Both the position numbers and the translations under genes were made by a program. A stretch of 64,000 nucleotides of DNA from Meandrina meandrites (Eukaryota; Cnidaria; Anthozoa; Scleractinia; Meandrinidae): contig OY855904.1 in assembly GCA_963693305.1 (NCBI GenBank), positions 16,577,496-16,641,495 on the forward strand, written 5' to 3'. Numbering within the stretch: position 1 is the stretch's first letter; every line of letters starts with the position of its first letter. Shown here one piece after another: positions 45,072 through 56,500 of the stretch. The notes under the pieces were generated by a model. It had not been told where the DNA came from and ran no database searches. It worked only from the letters and a program-made list of their open reading frames with translations.

Positions 45072-48000
45072 ATGGGTCGTATCTTTCTTGATCACCCTGG
45101 CGGAACTACACTGTATTCTTGTGCGAACTGCGACACTGCTTTGACGAATCGATCGGAACTAACTTCCATGGTAAGTATGGGAATATAGTAATAAATAGTG
45201 CAGTTGTTCAGACTATCTTGGATTGTTTTTTTTTTACTGGCAACCAGCATGTTGCAGGAAAAATTGATGCAGATTTCTCTTTGGCTTTATGCCATCAGTG
45301 CACTTGAGAATCGATGAGAAAAAGTGAAGTAAACAGCATAAATTTCACATTTCGGGTTTGCTTCATTTGCGATCTACATACCTTTCATTAACATGTGTGT
45401 ACTTTCTTTTTCAATGGCCAGAATCTTATTGGGTGCCACGTAATTGATATTGGAGCCCCGTTAATTACTGTATATGCAATAATTCTGCGCAAAAATATGT
45501 TGTAAAGTGAAAACTGATCGAAGGATAATTTGAACTAACAAGGGAATATTTCTAATAATATCAACCCCCACGAGTCTGTACAAGGTACATCGACATAATC
45601 ATTTCTGCTGTAAATGGAATGTTTCCTGTTGCAGATCTCCTGTCTCAACAATAAAGCTTCTTCTTTGACCTGTTAACTCTCTTTTTACCCAGAAATCATT
45701 CTCATTTTTGTCATGGATGAAACTGATACATACTTTTGTCATATCTTGACTAGAGGTTTAATGGAGCAACTGGGAGAGCATTCCTGTTTAGGAAAGTGTG
45801 AGTGCCCTAATAATATAACTTATTTTTATCAAATAATAATAATGTAACTTTATTTCAACACGGTAAAAACATCAGGACTTAAAATACATACTTATTTAAA
45901 ATTACTTAATAATTATTTTACATAATAAATTTAAGTTGCAATTAAGAAAGGATGCGATAATTAATTATAATAAAATGCCTGCTTTCCATGAATGCCGTGT
46001 GTTGTTAATATTTACATTGATTCTAGTCAAAGACATATGATGTAGATTATTCTGATGTATGATGTAGATTATTCTGATAATTTAAGAGCATCAAGATGTT
46101 TTTCTTAAAGAACTGAATTATTCTCGATGGAAAAAAATTAGGTACCATTAAATTGTGCAAGCTGATAAATTTAAGCTGGTTTATATATGAGTGAGAAGAA
46201 ATTTGCGTATTAAATTTCTTTAATCAAAGTGTTAACCTTTTTATCAGGGTGAATTTATCATACAGTGAAGTTCAAGATAGAGTGATGGTATGTATTTTAT
46301 ATCCTGGCAGAGTCAACTATACATGCCATTAGGGTGTATTCATGACTGTTAGGATGTAATTATTTATTAATTATAATTAGTATATACACACTCAGTGATC
46401 TTGGCTATTCCAGCAATCTGATTGGTTTGCTATCTCGGGCTAATGCGGCATTATTCACTCGCTACCGAGTGGATAATGCATTATCCCATAAAACATAAAA
46501 CAAAATGGCCGGCGTAAACTCGCGTTTCGCTAGCGTTTCAGAATCAAAAATAGTGAAAATAAAAGACGACAGCGAGCCAGAAAACACCAAGAAGGCAACG
46601 AACTCTGGCCTAAAAGTTTTTAAAGATAAGCGAAGAAGTCATGTTTTGCAAACAAGTGTTTTTCAGTTCGTTTATCGAGATAATTACTGTGATCAATTCG
46701 ACCTATCGCTAAATAGGCAGCAATTAATCTTCATGACTACAATTTGTCTCATTACGAGTATTTTTGTAGACTGGTTTGCCTGACGGAACGCATTTCTCAC
46801 CGAAATCGAGGAAATAGAAAAAGAAGAATTGAAGTTTTATATCTCCGTGAGAAAACAAGACAGGTCATATTACAACAAGGCAACACTCACCTCAATTCGA
46901 GCCGCCATTGACAGGCACCTTCGCAAAAACGAGTTAAGCAACAAGCCTTTCTCGATAACTTTGAAAACTTTGTTTGATCAGTTATCGACTTCCAAGCAGA
47001 CTTTCGATTAAAGTTGCCGATTTGAACTGTATAAAAGGACCATTTTGACGAGGATTTTATCGAAGATTGTGTATTTGCCATGTTAAAAGAATCTGTAAAT
47101 AGTTTTGTACGTGTTTCACGCATGAATTGAGATGTCAAATTAGACGTCAATAAAATTGCCTTTCATAGGTTTCCTTTTGAAAATGTCTAGATTGTCTGTT
47201 TTGAGATCACTTCGTGTGTATGTACTAAAAAAATTATTCTTTTCAATCTCGATGAATAGGCGCAGAATATTTACCTCGCCGCTACGCGGCTCGGTAAATA
47301 TTCTGCCACTATTCACCTCGATTTCAAAGAATAATTGTTAATTATTCTTGGTTTTGCATAATTATTGTAGCTCACAGGAAGGCACATGGTCAGAGATGTA
47401 TTCTGCAAGAACTGTGATACAAAACTGGGCTGGATGTATGTAAGTTTCCAGAAGAACCTTTTGTATATTTGATGATTTTCTACACATGGCACTACTTTAC
47501 TATAAAAAGCTCTATTAGCCCCACCATTCTAATGAGCCCTCTGTTTGGGAGTTCAATATTTCAATAACCCCACCCCACCCCATGGCAATTTATGAACTAT
47601 GAAATAAGGCAACTTTATGCTGGCATTCCTCCATGACAATGATTCGTCATAAGCCCATCTCTTACTAATCCTCCTTCCTCTCTATCAAGCCTCCTCAAAA
47701 GGACTTACATTTAGTAATGGACTCCTGGAGGCTTAAATTATATAGTTACTGGTATTAAGTTAACAGCATAACTGTATTGCAAATGCAAAATAAAATAAAA
47801 TGAACAGTGACTGAATCAATATATCATTGTTCTCAGGTAGAAAAAGTATTGTACATACATTTATATTCAAAATACTGTTTTTTTTCCAATATTATGTTGT
47901 TTTGCTGGTTGTCCCATATGGCCAAACATGAGTTGCTCTGATCTTTTTTGTCATTCTGTTTAATAATGTTCAGGAGTATGCAACAGAGGAGAGTCAGCAG

Positions 48001-49328
48001 TATAAGGTGTGTTGAAATAAGAATAAAAAATGAGTGTGGCTGTAGAGGTTGTGGATATTCTGAGAGAGAGAGAGGATCAGGCTCCCGGGATCAGTTGTTT
48101 AGCTTGAATTTTAGACATCTTCATCTGGTCACATGCCCCTGAGAAAAGATGTCTTAACCAAATTAGGATCAGGCTCCTGGGATCAGTTGTTTAGCTTGAA
48201 TTTTAGACATCTTCATCTGGTCACACGCCCCTGAGAAAAGATGTCTTAACCAAATTAAATTAGCCGCTAATACTGTCCAGTGACATCATGAGATTTTTGC
48301 TTTAATTTATGCTGAAGTTTCTTTTGAGGCCATCAGTTTGAGTGAAAAATCACTTCAATAAAGGATTTACAGGGTGCAAAATTGTTTTACCAAAAAACTG
48401 ACAGGAAATAATTATATGCATGATATTGACTGCATGCTATATTCTTCATGGCACTGATCTGCTTATACATTATACTAGCAATCAAAATAATACTGAATAA
48501 AACCATCTTGACAGTTATAAAGGAATAATTCAGCATATTAGAATATCCTACTTGACCAGGGATACAGTATTGAACATGTTGACAAAACAAGAAAATTTGA
48601 TTTGGAAAATCACTGCATATTGGAGTGGCAAAGGCCTAACTTAAACTTGCTGGCTAAATTTCCATATTGACTCTGCATTCTTGGGTAAAATAGGGGTGTA
48701 GATATAACTGGCATCTTCAAATGTCACTCTACACTGAAATTAACTCATGATTAAACATAAATATGCAAAATTAATGCTTTTTAAATCAACCAATGTAAAA
48801 TGTAAATGTAAATGTTGTTTATAGTGGTCATGCACTTAGCTTCGAGATAGCTAGTTTGCAGGCATGCCACTGAAACATAGGAAACAAATAACTTTTAAAT
48901 GAACATAACATGGTTAAAAATCCCAACTGGCTGGAGGCAGACCAGTTGGCTATATACAAAGCGTGACCGAGGATTTGAACTCGGGACGACCGTGAAACAA
49001 ATCCAGCTAGTGGCAGGGTGGAGGGCTTGAACCCGGGAACTCCGGATTACAAGTCCAGCGCCCTAAACCACTCGGCCACGCTGCTATTTTCGGGCAGTGA
49101 CATCACTGGACGGCATTTGCGGCAATTTGGTTCAAGCTACCAGTTGTTGAATTATATCATTGTATCATGATTTTTCGTATAGTTATTTGTCTGTTTGTAA
49201 AATTTCCCATGGATTTAACATTAAATTGGCTGTACTCTGTTGCACCATGTTTCTAGGAAGGTCAAGTTATTCTGGAGCGGGCTTTGGTGACAGAAAGTGA
49301 AGGAATTGAAGAAATTGGTGAATTGTAA
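45072..49328 (+). CDS. YPEL5: Yippee-like 5 protein, paralogue B
   Basis: Six exons: 45072-45170, 45754-45797, 46248-46287, 47371-47439, 47974-48006 and 49257-49328 (357 nt, 118 aa). The protein begins [20 protein letters not shown], keeps [55 protein letters not shown] and [17 protein letters not shown], and ends IGEL. It is slightly closer than copy A to vertebrate YPEL5 at the start ([11 protein letters not shown]). Both zinc-binding CxxC pairs are present. Exon phases are identical to copy A, showing duplication of an intron-containing gene. AATAAA lies at 49780-49785. Intron 3 holds a Crypton-like fragment; intron 5 holds a 91-bp tandem duplication and a SINE. Confidence 0.94.
46505..47011 (+). 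pseudogene. Degenerate Crypton-type (DUF3504) recombinase fragment in YPEL5-B intron 3
   Basis: Two reading frames carry pieces of one protein. The first begins [20 protein letters not shown] and has [16 protein letters not shown] before a deletion. The second, after a stop, has [20 protein letters not shown] then [18 protein letters not shown]. The second part matches the SAM-like N-terminal region of Crypton-derived DUF3504 proteins (as in ZMYM, QRICH1 and KIAA1958). The catalytic half is missing and the frame is broken by TGA at 46781-46783, so it is a dead fragment. Family call is by remembered pattern. Confidence 0.5.
47225..47350. repeat. Hairpin-forming inverted repeat at the end of the Crypton-like fragment
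   Basis: aattattcttttcaatctcg pairs with cgatttcaaagaataatt, and gcagaatatttacctcgccg pairs with cggctcggtaaatattctgc, with a very short loop (ctacg). A perfect fold-back of about 50 bp per arm with small bulges. Confidence 0.7.
48073..48256. repeat. 91-bp tandem duplication in YPEL5-B intron 5
   Basis: Two copies of a unit start aggatcaggctcc (48073 and 48164) and run through gatcagttgtttagcttgaa and gatgtcttaaccaaatt, with two or three substitutions. The near-identity indicates a recent event. Confidence 0.9.
48912..49083 (-). mobile_element. tRNA-derived SINE in YPEL5-B intron 5
   Basis: Copy of the family at 22961-23131: plus-strand ttaaaaatcccaactggc start, gaccagttggctatatacaa, then a minus-strand tRNA-like head with B-box gggttcaagccc. 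It ends about 170 bases before exon 6. Confidence 0.75.
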
Positions 49329-50208
49329 AAATTAATATTTTAAATTGCAGCCTGTTGTGTTTCATATAGACATTGTTATGTTTGGACAGAATAGACAACT
49401 GTTAACTAATATTGTATCAGTATATTATTATGGCAATTCGGAGATGTTCTGTACCTTTAAATTTGTCATTACTGAGTGCATGCATCATGTGCAAAATGAC
49501 AACTAATTTAAGTGGTTTCCAGATTCTCTAGTTATCTTTAGTCTGCCAAGGGTTTGATAGCAGCAGAAAACAATAATTATCAATCTGCATATATATAGTG
49601 ACTCCAAAAAGTGTCATGAAGAAGTATTTTTATTCCTGCGACCTGTTAACGAGGATTTTGGTGACAGTTGCCTGTTTTGTTCATTGTTAGTAATATAAAG
49701 GATTGTAAATATTTCAGATTATTGCTAATGGATTTTTTCCTCCATAAACTCAACTTCTGTAAAGTTTGTACATTACAAAAATAAAATAATATAAATTGTA
49801 CGTAAAAAATCAGCGCTTTAATATATTTTATGACAAAGTTTTTTCAAAAGATGGGAAAATCAAAGGAAGTGCATTGTATATGCTAATAGAATTTTTATGC
49901 CCCTGGGTGAACAATAAAAAAAAATGCCTCTGCTCGCCCAGATCCAGTGCATTAAATGTTCTGCACTTTTTCCTTGTTTTAGGTTGCAGAATTTTAATGC
50001 ACCCTATGTAATGCAGATTTCTCATTAGAAGGCAGGACCCAGGTACTCAGGTACCAGAATACACAAGAGTCAGTACCTGCCTACGTTCCAACTGAACATT
50101 AAGAAATTTACTAAGTTTTCTTTTCTTTTTTCCTCCTACTCTACTATAGGTACTCTGACTTCAAAACTTAATGAAACCCCTATTATGGTCAGACTGTCAT
50201 TGGGTTAA

Positions 50209-50530
50209 GTACTACGCTTATCAGTTGAGTACGCAACAAGGGGAGTTTTATGCCCAAGTTCTTCCGTTAAAACTCTGCTGTTGTCAGGGATGACATAGCT
50301 GGTTTCCACTGGAAACATCTCGTGCTATTGACATCATCAATCCCATGCATGCGAAAGGAGAATCAGAAGTATGGAGATTTTGCGCACACAACAGACTGAT
50401 GATGTCGACAGCTTGAGATGTTTCCAATGGAAACTAGCTGTCATCCCTGACAACAGCAGAGTTTAAACAGTAAAACTTGGGTGCAAGTTTTACTGTTACA
50501 TACTCAACTCATTAAGCATAGTAATGTAGT
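50209..50530. mobile_element. Inverted-repeat element with TCTGCTGTTGTCAGGGATGA arms
   Basis: tctgctgttgtcagggatga and ggtttccactggaaacatct pair with agatgtttccaatggaaact and tcatccctgacaacagcaga. The outer ends (cttatcagttgagtac; gtactcaactcattaag-like) are also inverted. About 320 bp, no ORF. Confidence 0.7.
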
Positions 50531-51465
50531 AAGGCCAGAAGTGTAGATCTGTTTGCCTAATATTGGATTGCTCATTCGGGTGTAGGTTGTAGTCTAGGGT
50601 ACATGATCGAACAATGCACGTTGGGAGCGCGAGTAGCCTCATTCAATTTAGGTTGAAGAGCAAGGTAACGACATTGCAAGTACAGACTGATTTCCACCAG
50701 TTGTTTCAAGCCACAGAACAAGACACAACTGGTGAAGATCTTGATGTATTTGCTCTCTGTCTGCAGCCAAATTTTCAATACAGCCAGGTAACTGGAATCA
50801 TGGTGCCCTGCAAAGTATGACCTTTTCTGCTGCAACTCTTGTTCCAATGCTTGTCTTTGAATATGTAGATGACTGTATTTTGGATGCAACACTATAATTA
50901 TTTTACATGGCAGTAACAAGCAAAATAATTCCCAGTCGAACAAGATTGATTCTGAAGAAATTCCTTATGACAGATGTTGCAAATAGCACTTCAGAGCTTC
51001 TAAATTTCAAAAATTTCTGGGGGACGTGCCCCTAGTGGCTCACACCTGCAGTAATCGCAGATGTTGCCTCATCTATGTCAAAAGTCTGGTAATGGCACTG
51101 TTTTAGACTTGTTAGGGAAAACTTGTTGTCTGTAATATTCATAACGTGTATATCAATTGAATTGTTTGTGACTGCCGTTGGCAGTTTTAAACTCTTTGAA
51201 TTCAATAAATGCCATTTGAAAGTAGCAGAAACTTATAAGGGGTTTCCGACAGTTAATTAAACCTTGATGCTGTTTATAGTACTCTATGTTACAGTTAGAT
51301 GGAAACATTGGATTATGGACGACAGAACTGATTTGTATCCTTAAAGGTATTCTCTCCAAACTTTCTAACCTTGCAGGCTTGCAACAGAGCCTCCATTACC
51401 ATTATATGGAAGGGAGATGATATCTTTCAAAAGAGATCATGAAATGCTTTGAGTACAGTTCAAAG

Positions 51466-51698
51466 CTTAGGCCAAACGAGGATGAGAGTCGACCCTCATC
51501 AGAGTTTTCGTCAACTCTCATTGACTATTATCAACTTGGGCCAAATGAGAACGAGAGTTGTTGAGAGTCCGTCAAGAGTGACCACAAACGAGAAAAACCT
51601 CGACTCTCTCGACTGAAAAATTTGAGCATGTTCAAAGTCAATGAGAGTGCAAACGAGAGCGAGAGTTTGAACTCTCATCCTCGTTTGGCCTGGGCTTA
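51466..51698. mobile_element. MITE with GCTTAGGCCAAACGAGGATGA ends, copy 2
   Basis: The left end taggccaaacgaggatgaga pairs with the right end tctcatcctcgtttggcctg. The interior is rich in gagagt and actctc. Related to 43138-43379. Confidence 0.75.
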
Positions 51699-52132
51699 AA
51701 AGGGAAGTGAAAAATAGTTCAAGAAAGCCAGAAGTTTGAGATAGCTGATGGTAAATGACTCGAAAGGCAAATGGATTTGAGTTAGAGATGGCTAGGAGTT
51801 TGAGATAACCGATAGCAAGAAAGCAAGGTTCAACAGTATTGCAAAGATCTCTTTCTCATCATAACTTTACCCCTCCAGAAGTCCACAAAACAAGATTTGT
51901 TTCATTTCTTCACTCGCATCCATACAGCACTATAGGGTCATTAAGAGTCCTGTTGATTGATAAAATTACAGTAGCCCGACATTTTTAAGACGCTACCTCA
52001 TTCTCACTTTGAGCTCATTATTTCCATACTGCTTTGTCAAAAAAAGTTCACCACATAACTCATTCTGAGCCTTTTTTGTTCTTTATTTAGTATTTTAAGT
52101 TTTTTTTGGTAGTTTTTGTTTACTTGTAGTTT

Positions 52133-52416
52133 AGAGCAATTTTCACATGACTATCGAAAGTAATTTGCGTTTTATTTGGTTCTGTATTACTACGCTTGTT
52201 GATTGGTTTAAAAAACTCGCGCCACTTTCTCAGCCAATCAGAAGTAAAACCAAAACCAATCGTGACTTGCTCTCGCATGTTTTCCCGCGCTTTACGCCGG
52301 CTACATGTATTTGCTTCGAGTTTTGATTGGTTCACTGGATTGTCTGTGTCGTTTGTGATTGGCCAGAGTAATTACTTTGGTTTTGGTTTTACGACACTCA
52401 TTTGAAAACCGCTCTA
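52133..52416. mobile_element. TA-flanked MITE with AGAGCGGTTTTCAAATGA ends
   Basis: The left end agagcaattttcacatgac and right end tcatttgaaaaccgctct are inverted with few mismatches. TA is at both boundaries. The interior contains several ccaatca/tgattgg words (CCAAT-box-like), also on both strands. Confidence 0.65.
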
Positions 52417-53571
52417 GCATTAAAGTACAAGCGCAAACTACACCCATCACGTACTGCAATTCTGATGGGGCAAATAATAATAATTGTTAATGTTTTTGAG
52501 ATCTTTTTGTCATTTTTCCTGACCTTTTCTTGTAAATTTTTTGTAATTTTTTTTTCACTTTTGTCGTTGCAGTGTGTCACTTTAGTCTCCAGGTTCAAGC
52601 TAAAATGCTGTCTACTGGGGTAGACAATTTTTCTTAAATTAATATTATAAAAGGGTATTTTGCATTCATTTTGTTATTCTGTGGGAATTTTACAATACTG
52701 TAGTAAACCTGACTGCCAATAAAGACAGAAAAACTGCCAAGTAACTATCAGGGATAAAATGACATTCATTGTTAATGGTCTGTAAGTAAACAAGGCCAAC
52801 CCAAAACTTTCTAGAAGATGTAAGAGTGAAACCCAATGAAAACAACATTGAATCAACATTACTTCAAACATTGTCGACATTAACGGAAAACACAAGGCTG
52901 CTCCTAATTAACAGAAATTAAATATTTGGACATTCAAATTCACAGGATATCCTTGATATGTTTTCCTGATAAACATAATTTTGGAACTACAACAACAAAA
53001 ATGAAACATAGATAATCCAGTTATCATTATTCCTACAGCAATGCTGAATCCCACTCATTTCTCTTAAAACTTGTTTTTATGGTAACAGTGGTTAACTGGG
53101 GCCAAGAATTATCTTATAATTTAAACAATACATGTCATGAAAACTAACACCCTTGTGTTGTTAATCAGAATTAAATTCTGATCTCTCAACAGACAGTTAC
53201 AGTGAAGATGGTTTTCTTTCTTTCATTCCAGGCACTTTTTAATTAAACAATTGGCAGAACTTGTTTTTTTTTTAGGTCTTTGAAATTTTTCTTGTTAGGA
53301 TCATTGCAACCAGCAACATATAAAAGCTATAAATAAGATAAAAATTGTTCATTCATTCCAACTTTGAAGTTCGTTTTTCTCTTCAATGCCACCTCATGGG
53401 ATGTCTTGAATCTGCTATCCTTTGGTGTAGAGGCATTCTTTTGCCTAATGGAGACATGTACACTTGCTTTTCTGCATCCCCTTAACCAATTAAGGATGTA
53501 GCAATGTCAGTTATTCACAGTTGTCAGCAATGGCTCAACGTGGACAAATTCTATCTGCTTTAAACACAACT

Positions 53572-56500
53572 TCAACTCATGGTTCCTTCAAATTCTGCCA
53601 TTATGTCACTTTGTTGGTTCATATCAATTGTTCCAGCCAGCTGTGGAATAAAATGCAACAGAAATAAAGGAATCACTCAAGATTGCTACTAATCCAGATA
53701 GGTTCCACTTCAAACAACTAACTGGTGCATGCGTAAGACACACGTGAATTTGAAACCAGGTTGAAATCAGCAAGTGAGACAGACTGCAGTTGTAACAGTC
53801 TTGTGCAGTTGTCTGGGATGGCAACTGATACCACAGTCCTGAAAGTTTGGATGGTCTTTTTTCTTTTCTTTTTTTTTGTGTAGGGGAGGGGGGAGAGGGG
53901 AGGGTGGAGGCTGGATGAGATTTGAGATTTTCAAACTTTTTTTTTTTGTTCCACTTACAGCTTCCCTTCTTCGCCGTTCAGCTTCCCTCATGCGTTCTAT
54001 TTTCATTTTCTGCATTTGTTTGGCCTGCTCTTGTTCTTTATTTTGCCTAGCTTGTTCCAGAGCCTCATCTTCTTCTCTTTCCCTAAAATAACATCAACAT
54101 TTGTTATGCAGTCATAACAAGTAACAATATAACTAGAGTAAGTTCAGACCACCAGTTTCAAATACACCTGCTTTTGAGCCAGCCAGCAGGGCAAACCTAC
54201 CTTTTTCTTTCCTCGGCTTGCCGCAACTTTTCAAGTTCTGCCCGTTCCTTTTGTTGGCGTCTCTGTTCCTCTTCAGCCTTTAGGTTTTTTTCCTGTAAGA
54301 TATCAAAGATAGAGATAATTAGCTTTAAAACTTGATCAAGCAACTGTAATTCAGGAAAGGAAAGTAAAACATATCTGCAATACATTAAGGAATATTAAAA
54401 TCCACATTGGGTTCAGAAAATGTGCAGGGCTTGAAAAATTTCCTGTTGGGCAAGTAACTTTTTATTTTCACTTCAGTAGGGTACGGGAAAGTCATCTGCT
54501 GACCTAGTTACGATTTTAAGGTAAAAAAGTTAACCTGGACAAGGACTTAACTACCCAGGGCAAGCAAAAGTTGAAAGTTGCCTCTCCAAAGTACAGCCTG
54601 TAACATTTAAGCCCCGAATGTGTCAACGTAGAAGAGGTGTCCACTTATGGAAAGTTAAAACTGTAATGTTTGTATGTGGCTCCGACAACAACTATGTTTA
54701 CAGGAGGTGTCGGCCTTCAGAAGATAGACTGTAGCTTCCCTTCACAGTGAGAGGTTTTTTTCCAGACATCATAAAAAAGCAACTTTCGTCATTCATGTTT
54801 TACTCAACTACCATGAGACCTTGACTTGGCATGTATAGTTGTTTGACTACCTTTCTTCACATCTTTCTTGATTTCTTAACTTACCCGTTCCTCCTTGTCC
54901 CTTGCTTGCTGTCGAAACTTTTCAAAGCTGCTTGCAGATGATACAGGTCGGGACAGGGATGAGCCTGTGTTACTCAAGCTGGACCATGATGGCACTTGAC
55001 GAATTGTCTTGGGGGTTGAATCCTGGCAAGAAATAGACACAAAATTTCACAAGGGCATGTCAAATCACACTTCAGTGTCAGAGTTCCCTCCAGTAATTTA
55101 ACAAAATAGGCCTTGCCTGGAATCTCCTCAAGTTCAAATCGGAAAAAGATGATGACAGGAAAACCACAGGACAGTTTATTTGCACAGATCCATATTCTTG
55201 GGACTAGCAAAATGTTTAGGAATCATTTAGGAGAATTAATATTTTGATCATAGAACTACACCTACCTTCTTTGAAGCTTGATTTTCACTCTTTTGCCCTG
55301 CAGGAAAAAAGAAAGGAAATCATGAAAATTTCCTTCGCAAAAAAATGACACTATTTAGAAACTTACCAATAGATGCAAGTGATCCTGGTAACTCTCCAAC
55401 AGTAAACGTCAAACCGCTAGATCCTGTGAACAAAGTGCAAAACTTTTCATGAGAAAGATTCAAATTTTGTTAAAAGTAAACAACTTTCAAATATTGCTTG
55501 CAGGTAAATAGGCAATTGTGAAGGGTGTCAAGACCAATGAACAGCCTGGACTTCAGCAGCTACCCTAGGTCATTATTGAGTGCCACTAAATGATGAAGGT
55601 GTCTGGAACCTTTGTATTGGAGTCTTGAGTGGTAATCAAGGCATTAGAGATGCCATTAAACAACCAGTTGCAAACTTGCCCTAGTCTGTCCACCGAAACT
55701 CTTTTTTTTTTCTCAAGTTTGTCAAGAATGCACACGCAAAGTATTAACAGCTGAGGACTGGAACAAGCAAACACAAGGGAGTTGATTGGGTTATGTTTTT
55801 TATTCACTCGTTCTACGAGTGCCTACGCTTCACCCTCACTCTCATGTGCTTGCTAGTCAGAAAAATGTGGACAGAAGAAACTTGCCACAGAAAGATGCTA
55901 AGTACTCTTAACAAGCGGGATGTAAAAACGACTCAGGAGGCTGCTGAAATCCAGGCATGAAAGATGCATCCAAGATCACACGTTTCTTCACGCTTCCTTA
56001 TGTGTAGATTTCTTTGTATGCTCTCTACATTTCAGAATTTGTTATTTTTGAAAGGATGTCATAGAACTTATGGAAATCAGAATCAAAATGCAAGATGAAA
56101 GCAGGACGGCACCTGATCGTGAGGCAGATGATGAAGTTTTTTCCGCAGCAGCAGCAGCAGCAGTAGTAGGTGCCCTGTCCTTGAGCAGCGCAGTAGCTGA
56201 TGTGGTACTGAGAGGTGTCGCTGGTGTAGTGGACTTTGTTGTAGCTGTAGTTCTTGCAAATGACGAGACTGCCTGCTTGGGTGTTGTGGTGGTACTAGTG
56301 GGCGTGGGCTTGTGCGCTGTAGATACTGCGGGTTTAGCTGTAGACTTAGACGGTGCTGAAGGGACACTTGAAGGACCAACTCTTGCGGGTTTAGGTGGCG
56401 CAACAGTTGCTGCTGGGGGAAAACTTGTTACTGGTGTAGGTAGAGATGTAGTGGACACAGCGCTGGCTGTAACCGGTTTATCCTGAGGCTTTGGTGCTGG

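Larger units (their letters stand above)
49329..53571. other. Convergent spacer between YPEL5 copy B and the BET gene
   Basis: Contains the YPEL5-B 3' UTR and three MITEs (50209-50530, 51466-51698, 52133-52416). The remainder, including short ORFs around 50572-50943, shows no recognisable gene. Confidence 0.55.

Noticed and set aside
46505..46783. Independent 92-codon gene within YPEL5-B intron 3
   Set aside because: It matches only the front of a longer family, is cut by a deletion and stop, and continues in another frame downstream. It is better explained as a transposon relic.
50572..50943. ORFs of 68-123 codons on both strands
   Set aside because: No recognisable domain, no splice phase partners, and both strands are open over the same stretch.
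56070..56486. 138-codon plus-strand ORF opposite the large BET exon
   Set aside because: It is the antisense shadow of the low-complexity Thr/Ala/Pro-rich coding exon at 56113-56523, which joins in phase to its neighbours.
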